DNA of 36,437 bases, from assembly GCA_022447185.1 (NCBI GenBank), contig JAKVAY010000074.1, forward strand, positions 1 to 36,437. Direction: 5' to 3'. Shown here piece by piece: positions 17,490 to 25,971 of this stretch. The position numbers were made by a program, and so were the translations under genes. The notes below the pieces were generated by a model, which made no database searches, was not told the DNA's origin, and saw only the letters and a list, made by a program, of their open reading frames with translations. Origin of the DNA: Fuerstiella sp. (lineage in GTDB: Bacteria > Planctomycetota > Planctomycetia > Planctomycetales > Planctomycetaceae). Within the stretch, counting starts at the first letter, position 1. Each line of letters begins with the position of its first letter.

Positions 17490-18071
17490 ATGATTTCACG
17501 GATCCCCCTGCGAGACTCACTTTCCACGTTGGCAGGTGCTCGTCTCGATACAGACGTTGTCGTGACCAATATGGGAGCATCTCGAGTCTGGCCTTTGATC
17601 GAAAACCACCGCCTGGACTTTCATTTCAATCCATCAACTATGGGTGGTGCGATCCCACTGGCGATGGGGATCGCACTGGCTCAGCCTCAGCGTCAAATCA
17701 TTGTGATCTCCGGCGATGGATCACTTCTGATGAGTTTGGGTTCACTCGTATCGGTTGCGGCAGCCGGATGCAGCAATCTGTCGATCGTCCTGCTTGATAA
17801 TGGTATCTATGACGTCACGGGAGGACAAAAGACGGCAGCCGTTGATGCAGGTGTGCGTTTCGACGAGACGGCTCGTTCAGTCGGTTTTGAATCCGTTGCG
17901 ATGTTTGATGATGCCGCTTCGTGGCAGGCTGATGCGGCCGGTTTTTTGCGGGCAAAGGGGCCTGGATTCTGCTGGCTGAAAGTCGCACCGGCCTTGAGTG
18001 AAGATATGATGACTCAACAGGAACCCATGGGTGTTCAAATTGAACGCCTTCGGACAGAGCTGGAGCGGTAA
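17490..18071 (+). CDS. Thiamine-diphosphate decarboxylase, PP-domain subunit (sulfopyruvate/phosphonopyruvate decarboxylase beta-like)
   Basis: This encodes 193 residues forming the diphosphate-binding domain that pairs with the upstream gene product. The ThDP motif begins GDG at 75-77 and ends with N104 in VLLDNGIYDVTGG, holding Mg2+ and the cofactor diphosphate. TNMGASRVWP at the start and STMGGAIPLAMGIALAQP before the motif are typical of ComE and of the C-terminal half of phosphonopyruvate decarboxylase. I chose the ATG at 17490; an upstream in-frame ATG at 17424 would overlap the alpha gene by 38 bp and add non-family residues. Spacing of 28 bp to the alpha gene indicates one transcript. 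Its stop codon overlaps a strong dyad. Confidence 0.87.
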   Translation: MISRIPLRDSLSTLAGARLDTDVVVTNMGASRVWPLIENHRLDFHFNPSTMGGAIPLAMGIALAQPQRQIIVISGDGSLLMSLGSLVSVAAAGCSNLSIVLLDNGIYDVTGGQKTAAVDAGVRFDETARSVGFESVAMFDDAASWQADAAGFLRAKGPGFCWLKVAPALSEDMMTQQEPMGVQIERLRTELER

Positions 18072-18087
18072 TACAGTTCACTGTATT
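18070..18087. promoter_or_regulatory. Near-perfect palindrome AATACAGT-TC-ACTGTATT at the end of the decarboxylase operon
   Basis: Two exact 8-bp arms flank two bases; the first arm begins with the last two bases of the TAA stop. It could fold as a 7-bp stem with a TTCA loop, but no T tract follows, so as a terminator it is weak. The even symmetry would also suit a dimeric regulator acting on the PhyH gene 260 bp downstream. Confidence 0.4.
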
Positions 18088-18346
18088 GTGGTGCTCACCC
18101 GACGGCTGCGTGCATGTGATGTTGGTGATTCGGGTACGGAAACCGACATGCGTTTTTACGGAACTGAGTTTCCGGAAACACTCGAAAATGTCGGCAGTTT
18201 TTTTCCGTTGGAAACAATCTGTGTCATCCTGTCGACAGTTCTGCTGGAATTCAAACCCTGGTGGTTACATGCTTCTTCCTTGACCGCAGGTTCGTCTTTG
18301 TAACACTGACACTGGACGGTGAAATCCGGTGCCTCACTGGCTTGGA

Positions 18347-19132
18347 ATGATGTCTATTGTTGAAGCAGCTACAGATCGATTCACTCAGGCCGAAGCCGCG
18401 TCGTTTGCGCGGGACGGATTTCTGATCTGTCGCGATCTCATGCCCAATCACTACCTGACGGCTATCAAATCGCTGGCCGATCGAGATATCGCCGGTGAAC
18501 TGGGTGACATCGAATACGAGGCAGATGTTCGGTATCCAGGAGCTCCTGAGTCTCTGGACGCGGAAGGTGGGCGAACGATTCGTCGACTCAGGCAGGCGTT
18601 CAGTCGTGATCCGGTGTTTTGTTCACTCGTCAAAGAACCCTTTCTTCTTCAGCGTTTGCAGCAACTGCTTGGCGAACACGTTGTCATGCCATTGGCGCAT
18701 CACAACTGCATTATGACGAAGAGTCCTCAGTTCAGCAGCGATACGGGCTGGCACCAGGACATCCGTTACTGGTCGTTTGATCACTCGAATCTGGTGAATG
18801 TCTGGATTGCGTTGACCGAAGAAGTTCCGGAAAACGGGTGCCTCAGCCTGCTCCCAGGGACACACACTCAACCAATCGATCCACAGCGTCTGGATGACCA
18901 GCAGTTTCTTCGGGTGAATCATCCGGACAACCAGCTCTGGCTCGACAGGGCCGTGACTGCAGAGCTGAGACCGGGAGATGTGCTGTTTTTCCATGCTTGC
19001 TGTTTTCACTCTGCCACGCGAAACAACAGCAGGCGAACGAAGTGTTCAGCGGTGTTTACCTTTCGCGAACAGGAAAACCGTCCCATTGTGGGAACAAGAA
19101 GTGCGTTGTTGCCGGAATTGTTGCTGTCCTGA
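18347..19132 (+). CDS. Phytanoyl-CoA dioxygenase (PhyH) family Fe(II)/2-oxoglutarate oxygenase
   Basis: This encodes 261 residues of the PhyH family, double-stranded beta-helix oxygenases that hydroxylate a substrate using Fe(II), O2 and 2-oxoglutarate. The iron ligands are visible as H136 and D138 in TGWHQDIRYW and H221 in CCFHSATRNNS, with a nearby arginine (R225 or R229) suited to bind 2-oxoglutarate. NVWIALTEEVPENGCLSLLPGTH between them is the classical PhyH core. Members act on acyl-CoAs, phosphonates, ectoine and many secondary metabolites; the target here is unknown. The ATG at 18347 (or the adjacent one at 18350) is preferred over a GTG at 18329. It follows the split decarboxylase genes after 275 bp on the same strand. 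Confidence 0.9.
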   Translation: MMSIVEAATDRFTQAEAASFARDGFLICRDLMPNHYLTAIKSLADRDIAGELGDIEYEADVRYPGAPESLDAEGGRTIRRLRQAFSRDPVFCSLVKEPFLLQRLQQLLGEHVVMPLAHHNCIMTKSPQFSSDTGWHQDIRYWSFDHSNLVNVWIALTEEVPENGCLSLLPGTHTQPIDPQRLDDQQFLRVNHPDNQLWLDRAVTAELRPGDVLFFHACCFHSATRNNSRRTKCSAVFTFREQENRPIVGTRSALLPELLLS

Positions 19133-19644
19133 GTCGCGTTTTTTGGGGGACCTATGCATTGTCCCCAGCGGATGTGATGGGGACAAATTCCGGAACGCTG
19201 TCGGAAGTTGCAGGCTGCAGATCAATGAGCTCACAATTGATCAGCGTTCTGAACGGGATAATATTGGGTGTCAGACCGCCTAATGGGGACGGGATGGCTC
19301 TCAGTTTTACAGGCACTGGACGGGCATTTCTGTGCACAGACCGCGACAAAACGAGTAACGCGTCGGGAGAAGTCCGGCCTTTCCAAAATGCCTGACTTCC
19401 GATCATGCCATGGCGTCAAGTTGTACGGGACAGCCCATATTCCTGTCCTTGATTGCACGTTGTGGTCGATCGTATGGAATACAGTTACGCGAATGACAAA
19501 TTGCGGGTCGTATCCACCTCGATTCGACTGGGAACGCCCTTATAATATGAGTAGTCTTTACATGGAGCGGTACATTCCGGGAGATTTCGGAAAAGTACAG
19601 TTTCAAAGATTCGTTCTAATATCCATGTTACGGGAGAATTGCAG
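19133..19644. other. 512-bp intergenic region before the first cytochrome module
   Basis: I find no supportable gene. The overlapping short frames on both strands lack ribosome-binding sites and resemble nothing I know. The start holds a GGGGAC-N9-GTCCCC hairpin, and GGGGAC recurs twice more (near 19179 and 19286). A perfect TATAAT lies at 19541-19546, roughly 100 bp before the downstream start, without a matching -35 box. The length suggests a long leader or a regulatory region. Confidence 0.45.
19146..19166. terminator. Possible weak hairpin terminator after the PhyH gene
   Basis: GGGGAC (19146-19151) and GTCCCC (19161-19166) form a 6-bp GC stem with a 9-nt loop, 13 bp past the PhyH stop. 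There is no T tract after it on the plus strand, so termination would need Rho or the hairpin may only stabilise the mRNA end. Confidence 0.3.
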
Positions 19645-22083
19645 GTGAAGATGGTCTCGCTTGCAACTTTGGCTCTGTTGGTGTCCTGGTCACCTGCTGT
19701 GAGCAGCGGGGTGCAGGAAGCCCCAATCCGTGATGCCGCTTCGTTGATTGTCTCACCGTCGAAAATTGTGATCGAGGGATCAAATCGGCGGCAGCAAATA
19801 CTGGTCACAGCGCTGACAGCAACGGACCGTCGGTTTGACGTGACGCACCTGGCAGAATTTGAATTTATCAACACTGATGTTGCCCGCATTGATGATGCGA
19901 TCGTATTTGGCATTGTGGACGGCGATACCGAATTGTTGGTTCGCCACTCAGGGCTCACAGCGCGTGTTTCGGTTGAAGTGTCCGACATCAGTCAATATCC
20001 GCCGGTCAATTTTCAGAACGACGTGATCCCTCTGCTGTCCAAGCTTGGTTGCAACAGCGGTGGGTGCCACGGCAAACAATCGGGACAGAATGGTTTCAAG
20101 CTGTCAGTGTTTGGATTTGATGCCCGTTCAGATTATGACTCCCTTGTGAGAGAAGGTCGTGGGCGCCGCGTATTTCCGGGTGATCCCGCGCGAAGTCTTC
20201 TGCTGTTAAAGGCTACGGGGCTTAAACCACATGGTGGCGGTCAGCGGACGGCGCCGGATTCACAGGAAATCGAACTGCTCAACGCCTGGATTGAACAGGG
20301 AATGCCATGGGGTGAGGAGGAGGCTCCTCGGTTGGAAAATATTCAGGTCGAGCCGACGGATCGCGTGCTGGACATGCAGTCTCAGCAGCAAATTGTAGTC
20401 ACTGCCGTCTACTCAGATGGCAGTCACCGAGACGTGACGTCGGCCACAACCTACACCAGCAATTCTGATGTTGTTGCAAATGTCGATGCTGGTGGTCGGG
20501 TTCAGACGGGCACGGCACCGGGTGAAGCAGCGATTACGGTGAACTATATGGGTGCTGTGGGAGCCGTGCGAGTAATCGTGCCGCGAAGCAGCATGGCGGA
20601 CCAGTTTTTCGATCCGACAGTCAACAATCAGATCGACGCACTGGTTTGGGCAAAGCTGAAAAAACTTGGCGTCGCGCCTTCCGAGCTTGCTGATGATGCT
20701 ACCTATTTGCGGCGCGTCTTTCTTCATGCGATTGGTACATTGCCGTCTCCGGACGAAGTACTCACGTTTCTTTCCGACCGTTCTGTGGATAAGCGTCAAG
20801 GCATCGTTGAGGCAGTGCTTCAGCGTGAGGAGTATTCAGAATACTGGGGTCTGAAATTTTCCGATATCCTGATGGTTAATGAGAAAAAACTCGGCGCGCG
20901 CGGGGCCTACGAGTTCGATAGTTGGTTGCGCGATCAGTTTCGGACAAATCGACCCTATGATGAATGGGTTCGGGAACTCATCACCGCGACAGGCAATTCC
21001 GGCAAATATGGTCCTGTTAATTTCTATCGTGCGATGCGGACCCCGGAGGATTTGACAAAGTCCATCAGCCAGGCGTTTCTCGGGATCCGCATGGATTGCG
21101 CCCAATGCCATCACCATCCCTTCGAGAAATGGGGCCAGGCAGATTTTTATGGGATGACCGGTTTTTTCGGTGGTGTTCAACGAAAGTCTCTGAACTCGGG
21201 ACGCGAGTTGATTTACTACGGTAGTTACAGTCCGGCAATGATGCCGTTAACGGGCGACGTGGTTGAGACTCGGCCACCGGGTGGCATCGCTCCGGAGAAT
21301 CTCGAAGCAGGTGATCCACGGGTTCATCTGGCACAGTGGATGACGTCTTCTGAAAATCCTTATTTTGCCCGCCTGATTGTGAACCGTATTTGGAAGCATT
21401 TTCTGGGGCGCGGCCTGATTGAACCGGAGGACGATTTTCGTTCGACAAACCCGGCCACCAATGAACCACTCTTGGACTTTCTGGCGGACCAACTCATCCG
21501 CAAAGAGTACGACTTGAAAGCCGTAATGCGGATAATAATGAATTCGCGCGTCTATCAATTATCCAGTAAGCCGAACGACACGAACTTCGAAGACGAGCAA
21601 AACTACTCTCACTTTTTGGTGGAACGGATTCCAGCTGAGGTTCTGCTGGATTCGGTTTCTCAGGTGACGAGTTCACCGGAAAGATTTGCCGGTATGCCAC
21701 ACGGGACGCGGGCGATCCAGTTGTGGGACAATCGTATGCCGTCTTATTTCCTGGATACTTTCGGCCGTTCTGAACGGTTGTCGGCCTGCGAATGTGGTAA
21801 GTCGGGTGAGCCAACAATGGCACAGGCACTGCATTTAATGAACGCACCGGAAATAGATGACAAGATTTCTGATCCCAATGGCCGCGTGGCCGGGTTGGTT
21901 GCGGCGGGGCTGACACAGGATGAGATCGTCCGTGAACTGTGTCTCGCTTCCCTTAGTCGCCTGCCAAATGAAAAAGAAATTCAAGTTGCCAGCGAGTTGT
22001 TTGCACAGGCAACACCTGAGCAGGCGGCCGGTGATTTTCTGTGGTCACTGCTGAATTCATATGATTTTTTGTTTGTTCGTTAG
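19645..22083 (+). CDS. Exported DUF1549/DUF1553 protein with Big_2 domains and a cytochrome-like region
   Basis: This encodes 812 residues with a Sec leader (MKMVSLATLALLVSWSPAVSSG). Domains in order: a bacterial Ig-like (Big_2) domain at about 30-115; a planctomycete cytochrome-like region with the haem-type motif CNSGGCH at 136-142 (CX4CH instead of CXXCH); a second Big_2 domain at about 225-315; DUF1549 from about 345, containing CAQCHHHPFEKWGQADFY; and DUF1553 in the last 230 residues (ARLIVNRIWKHFLGRGLIEPEDDFR). Function is not established; genome context always pairs it with DUF1501, as here. I start at the GTG 19645 because GGGAG lies 8 nt upstream; ATG 19651 is the alternative. First gene of a three-gene plus-strand operon. 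Confidence 0.9.
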   Translation: MKMVSLATLALLVSWSPAVSSGVQEAPIRDAASLIVSPSKIVIEGSNRRQQILVTALTATDRRFDVTHLAEFEFINTDVARIDDAIVFGIVDGDTELLVRHSGLTARVSVEVSDISQYPPVNFQNDVIPLLSKLGCNSGGCHGKQSGQNGFKLSVFGFDARSDYDSLVREGRGRRVFPGDPARSLLLLKATGLKPHGGGQRTAPDSQEIELLNAWIEQGMPWGEEEAPRLENIQVEPTDRVLDMQSQQQIVVTAVYSDGSHRDVTSATTYTSNSDVVANVDAGGRVQTGTAPGEAAITVNYMGAVGAVRVIVPRSSMADQFFDPTVNNQIDALVWAKLKKLGVAPSELADDATYLRRVFLHAIGTLPSPDEVLTFLSDRSVDKRQGIVEAVLQREEYSEYWGLKFSDILMVNEKKLGARGAYEFDSWLRDQFRTNRPYDEWVRELITATGNSGKYGPVNFYRAMRTPEDLTKSISQAFLGIRMDCAQCHHHPFEKWGQADFYGMTGFFGGVQRKSLNSGRELIYYGSYSPAMMPLTGDVVETRPPGGIAPENLEAGDPRVHLAQWMTSSENPYFARLIVNRIWKHFLGRGLIEPEDDFRSTNPATNEPLLDFLADQLIRKEYDLKAVMRIIMNSRVYQLSSKPNDTNFEDEQNYSHFLVERIPAEVLLDSVSQVTSSPERFAGMPHGTRAIQLWDNRMPSYFLDTFGRSERLSACECGKSGEPTMAQALHLMNAPEIDDKISDPNGRVAGLVAAGLTQDEIVRELCLASLSRLPNEKEIQVASELFAQATPEQAAGDFLWSLLNSYDFLFVR

Positions 22084-22154
22084 AGATTGTTGCGTCACTT
22101 GCCTGACGTGAAATCCGGATTCCGGCGACAAGCCGATCTGCAAGGAACCGAAAC

Positions 22155-23468
22155 ATGTCTTCAAATTACTGTGACGGAGTCGACCGTCGTCAATTTTTGA
22201 AAGTCGGTGCGGTTGGCGGACTCAGTATGGCCGAAGTGCTGCGTCTGCAAAAAGCATGCGCGAACGGTGCTGAGCAAAAAGACCTGAACTGCATTTTTAT
22301 GTTCATTGTCGGTGGAATGCCGCAGCAGGACATGTGGGACCTGAAGCCAGATGCGCCGTCCGGGATTCGAGGCGACTTTGATCCAATTGATACGGCTGTT
22401 TCAGGAATTCAAATCGGGGATGTGTTGCCGCAGATTTCGAAGGTGACGGATAAGTTCGCAATTCTTCGCAGTCTGACCCACGGTGATTCCGATCACGGAC
22501 GCGGGATTCATACCATGATGACCGGCCAAAAGGCCGGAGTGGGTGACTTCAACGGCCGAACGAACAACAATCAGCATCCGTGTATTGGTTCGATGGTCGC
22601 GAAGCTGGGGCGGCCGGGCGGATTGCCGCCGTATATCTCGGTCCCAAATTTTCAGGCCAGTGGTGGTCCATCGTTTCTTGGGCCGAGTTACGGTCCCTTC
22701 GTGATCGACGCTGATCCCGCGGCACCTGAATTTGCCGTACGTGACATCACTCTGCCCGCCAGTGTCACTGTCGATCAAAGTCAGCGACGTCGTGCTGCAT
22801 TGCGGGAATTGAATCGGTTTGAACGCCGTGTTGAAGAAGTCAGCGGACAGGTCAAGGCGCTCGATGGCTTCTACGAAAAGGCTTACAAACTGATGACGTC
22901 ACAGAAGGCCAAAGAGGCCTTCGACATCGATCGGGAGTCAGAGGCGACACGCGAGCGATACGGTATGACAAGTATCGGTCAATGCAGTTTGCTGGCACGT
23001 CGGCTGGTTGAAGCCGGGTGCCGTTTTGTCAGTATTGAAAACGGTCACTGGGATACGCATCGACGGAATACGTGGAGCCTTCGTGAACTGCTGTGTCCCA
23101 GCTTTGATCAGGCAATTCCGGTGCTGTTGAACGACCTGGAAGATCGTGGCCTGCTGGAATCAACATTGGTCGTGGTGACCACCGAATTTGGTCGGACTCC
23201 GCGAATCAACGATCTGGCCGGTCGTGACCACTGGCCCAACGCATTTTCAATCCTGATGGCCGGTGGCGGTGTCCGGGGTGGTCAGGTAATCGGCGCAACC
23301 GATAAGCACGCCGCAGAAGTGACCGATCGCCCGATTACGCCACAGGATATGACGGCTACGATTCTGAACACGATGGGAATTGATCACAAAACAATTGTTC
23401 ACACTCCACTCGGACGACCCATTCATCTGGTGGATGATGGCCGGCCGGTTCACGAGCTGTTTGGGTAG
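22155..23468 (+). CDS. Tat-exported DUF1501 protein
   Basis: This encodes 437 residues of the DUF1501 family, related by fold to the alkaline phosphatase/sulfatase superfamily. The Tat signal is DRRQFLKVGAVGG near residues 10-22. Landmarks are FMFIVGGMPQQDMWDLKP, LRSLTHGDSDHGRGIHTMMTG, SIENGHWDTH, TTEFGRTPRINDLAGRDHWPNAFSILMAGGGVRGG and the terminal TILNTMGIDH. It is exported folded and almost certainly works with the DUF1549/1553 protein encoded 71 bp upstream, since the pair is among the most frequent gene couples in planctomycetes. AAGGA 9 nt before the ATG supports the start. The biochemical role is unknown; a hydrolase or metal-binding role is inference from the fold. Confidence 0.93.
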   Translation: MSSNYCDGVDRRQFLKVGAVGGLSMAEVLRLQKACANGAEQKDLNCIFMFIVGGMPQQDMWDLKPDAPSGIRGDFDPIDTAVSGIQIGDVLPQISKVTDKFAILRSLTHGDSDHGRGIHTMMTGQKAGVGDFNGRTNNNQHPCIGSMVAKLGRPGGLPPYISVPNFQASGGPSFLGPSYGPFVIDADPAAPEFAVRDITLPASVTVDQSQRRRAALRELNRFERRVEEVSGQVKALDGFYEKAYKLMTSQKAKEAFDIDRESEATRERYGMTSIGQCSLLARRLVEAGCRFVSIENGHWDTHRRNTWSLRELLCPSFDQAIPVLLNDLEDRGLLESTLVVVTTEFGRTPRINDLAGRDHWPNAFSILMAGGGVRGGQVIGATDKHAAEVTDRPITPQDMTATILNTMGIDHKTIVHTPLGRPIHLVDDGRPVHELFG

Positions 23469-23522
23469 GTTTACCGGGGGCTCGTCGCCCACCACGTCAT
23501 CCAGAGGTTAAAGGGACGGATT

Positions 23523-25913
23523 GTGTTTAGCGTGCCGCGTTGTGTTTTGTTTTGCGTGTTGCTTGTCGGTGCATTGGGAACTGTAGACCAGGCCAACGCA
23601 CAGGCAGTTCCCAGTAAAGCACTGAGCAGCACACACATCTTTCCTGCCGGCGCACAACGCGGAACTGATGTCAGCGTGCGTATCGGCGCTGAATGCAGCC
23701 CACCCGGGACGAATTTTTCGATGACCGGAGAGGGCCTGGCCACGACGTCCGTCCTGACAGAAGAACTGTTACCGCTGGGCGAGCCGTCGCCACGTCGTCT
23801 GCCAACTCTTACTGCGATATCGTATCCGCGCGAATGGGACGGCAATATTTCGATTGCAGAAGATGCTCCACTCGGGCCCGTGTATTGGCGATTGAACAGC
23901 GCGTTTGGTGGGACCACCTCGCGACCGTTTATTGTTGGTGACTTGCCTGAACTGATCGAAACCGAATCCAATTCCACCGTCCAAACAGCGGAGCCCATCA
24001 CCTTGCCGGTGACGATCAATGGTCAGGTAAGTGGTGAACGCGACGCGGATTACTTTCGTTTTCATCTGAATGCCGGAGAATTCGTCGTCTGCGAAGTGAT
24101 GGCTGGCAGAATTGCCTCGCCGCTGGATCCATTGGTCGAGCTGTTGGACGGGGACGGAAGTCCGCTGGCCGCTCGGCAGATTTATGTCGGCAGTGACCCG
24201 GTTTTAACGTACCGCGCGGAGGCTGACGGCGAGTACCTGTTGCGGGTGGCCAACGTCACTTTCCATGGCAGTCCGGCTCACGTTTATCGGGTTGATGTCA
24301 CAAATCAGCCTCGTATTCACTTCGCCGTTCCAACCGGTGGACAGGCAGGGACCACGCGGGAAGTCGAACTCAATTTGCTGGCGGGCACCGAAACACACGT
24401 CGTTCGACGGAAAATTGACTTCCCCGAACAGCCTGGCGAGTTTGTCTATCGGGATACGGAACTGAACAGCTCTGTTTTGCTCGTCGCGGATGACTCACCA
24501 AATTCAGCGGAAATTGAGCCGAACGATGATTTACCGTCGGCAATGTTGGTCACACTGCCCCAAACGGTCACCGGCCGATTCCTTTCGGCTTCAGACGAAG
24601 ACTGGTTCCGATTCGTCGTGCAAAAGGACAATCAACTGCAAATCACCTGTCAGGCGTTTCCACCTGGCACAGCCGCAATGCCAAACGTTACGGTCACCGA
24701 CGATGAGGGAAAAACACTCGCGAATGCACAGAGCGTGACATCCGAATCCGGAATTTGCCGCATTCTCTGGACAGCTCCGATCAGTGGTCGTTTTTACGTC
24801 AGGATCCGCGACCTTCGAAAAGGCTCCCGAGGTGGTTCTGACTTTTTGTACCGGCTGTCGGTTGTTCCTGCCAAAAGCGATTTTACTCTTAAACTGGGCT
24901 CAGACAACATCAGCGTCGTGCAGGGTTCAAAGTCGAAGGTCGATGTTTCAGTAGAGCGACTCGGCGGATTCAACGGGTCGATCGACCTGGCTTTTGAAGG
25001 GTTGCCCGACGGTTGCACGATCACCAGTGCTCAAATTCCCGCAGGTGCCAACAGCGTCACGGCAGAGCTGGCGGTAACCGAAGATGTTCCTGTGTCCAGT
25101 ACACCTGTCAGGCTGACGGGTCGAGCAGAGATTGACGGCCATATGCTTGAACGTGTCGCTCGTGGAAGGCACCTGGGAGTTGATAGTGAAGGGGTCAGCA
25201 TCGCCTGGCCCACAGTTGAGCAACTTCATTTGACGGTACTGCACAAACCGCTGTTTCGTCTTGTTTGTTCCGAAGCGTATCACTACGGGCATCGTGGTAC
25301 CGTGTTTCCATACCCGATGGAAGTTGAACGACTTGATGGTTTTGACGGCAAAATCATCGTTCAGCGTGCTGATCGGCAAAACAGTGACATGGATGGCATA
25401 CAAATCTGGAATGCCGTAATCCCTTCTGGGAGCTCCACTGTAGATGTGCCAATCTACATGCCGGAATCCATGCACATCAATGTGCAACCTCAGTCACAAC
25501 TCTATTCGCAGGCGTTTGCACACTTCAAAGATAAACATGGCCAGGATCAATCAATCTTGGTGGTGGCTGAAAAGCGAAACATGATGCGTACGTTGCCACC
25601 CGTTGTGAAACTGCAGGCGGTCGATCAGCAGGTGTCCGCTGAATGTGGTGGTACGGTCAAATGCCGTTTGCACCTCGAACGCACCTCAAATTTTCCTGGA
25701 CCGATGGAAGTCGAGTTGCTGGAACCAACGGACGGCTTTACAACGGAACCGTTCAAAATTCCTGGCGGTGAGTCTGATGTTCAGGTAGAGATTCGGGTTC
25801 CGACAAAGTTGGAGCCGGGAGCACTGATTCCGCTTGTGTTCAGGGCACGCGGTGACCTTGACGAGCGGGTCGAAGTCATTACTGAGGCTTCCGTTGCGGT
25901 ACGCGTGGAATAG
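23523..25913 (+). CDS. Secreted protein with two PPC (pre-peptidase C-terminal) domains
   Basis: This encodes 796 residues, starting at a GTG, with a Sec leader (VLFCVLLVGALGTVDQANAQA). After an N-terminal beta-rich part (about 30-150) come two PPC-like jelly-roll domains: one with ERDADYFRFHLNAGEFVVCEV and the DGEYLLRVANVTFHG strand, and one starting EIEPNDDLPSAM with SDEDWFRFVVQ and SGRFYVRIRDL. The C-terminal 340 residues are Ig-like beta repeats (for example GSKSKVDVSVERLGGFNGS). No catalytic motif is visible, so it is probably a binding or scaffold protein outside the cytoplasm. It follows the DUF1501 gene by 54 bp; this three-gene order recurs in planctomycetes. Convergent with the DUF1552 gene 58 bp away. 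Confidence 0.85.
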   Translation: MFSVPRCVLFCVLLVGALGTVDQANAQAVPSKALSSTHIFPAGAQRGTDVSVRIGAECSPPGTNFSMTGEGLATTSVLTEELLPLGEPSPRRLPTLTAISYPREWDGNISIAEDAPLGPVYWRLNSAFGGTTSRPFIVGDLPELIETESNSTVQTAEPITLPVTINGQVSGERDADYFRFHLNAGEFVVCEVMAGRIASPLDPLVELLDGDGSPLAARQIYVGSDPVLTYRAEADGEYLLRVANVTFHGSPAHVYRVDVTNQPRIHFAVPTGGQAGTTREVELNLLAGTETHVVRRKIDFPEQPGEFVYRDTELNSSVLLVADDSPNSAEIEPNDDLPSAMLVTLPQTVTGRFLSASDEDWFRFVVQKDNQLQITCQAFPPGTAAMPNVTVTDDEGKTLANAQSVTSESGICRILWTAPISGRFYVRIRDLRKGSRGGSDFLYRLSVVPAKSDFTLKLGSDNISVVQGSKSKVDVSVERLGGFNGSIDLAFEGLPDGCTITSAQIPAGANSVTAELAVTEDVPVSSTPVRLTGRAEIDGHMLERVARGRHLGVDSEGVSIAWPTVEQLHLTVLHKPLFRLVCSEAYHYGHRGTVFPYPMEVERLDGFDGKIIVQRADRQNSDMDGIQIWNAVIPSGSSTVDVPIYMPESMHINVQPQSQLYSQAFAHFKDKHGQDQSILVVAEKRNMMRTLPPVVKLQAVDQQVSAECGGTVKCRLHLERTSNFPGPMEVELLEPTDGFTTEPFKIPGGESDVQVEIRVPTKLEPGALIPLVFRARGDLDERVEVITEASVAVRVE

Positions 25914-25971
25914 TCGTTGAGGTATCGGATCAGTCCGGGTGCGTCCCAACAACGGGCATTCCGGCACAGCG

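Noticed and set aside
19268..19648. 126-codon plus-strand frame in the large gap
   Set aside because: It has no ribosome-binding site and no family features, and would overlap the start of the following gene.
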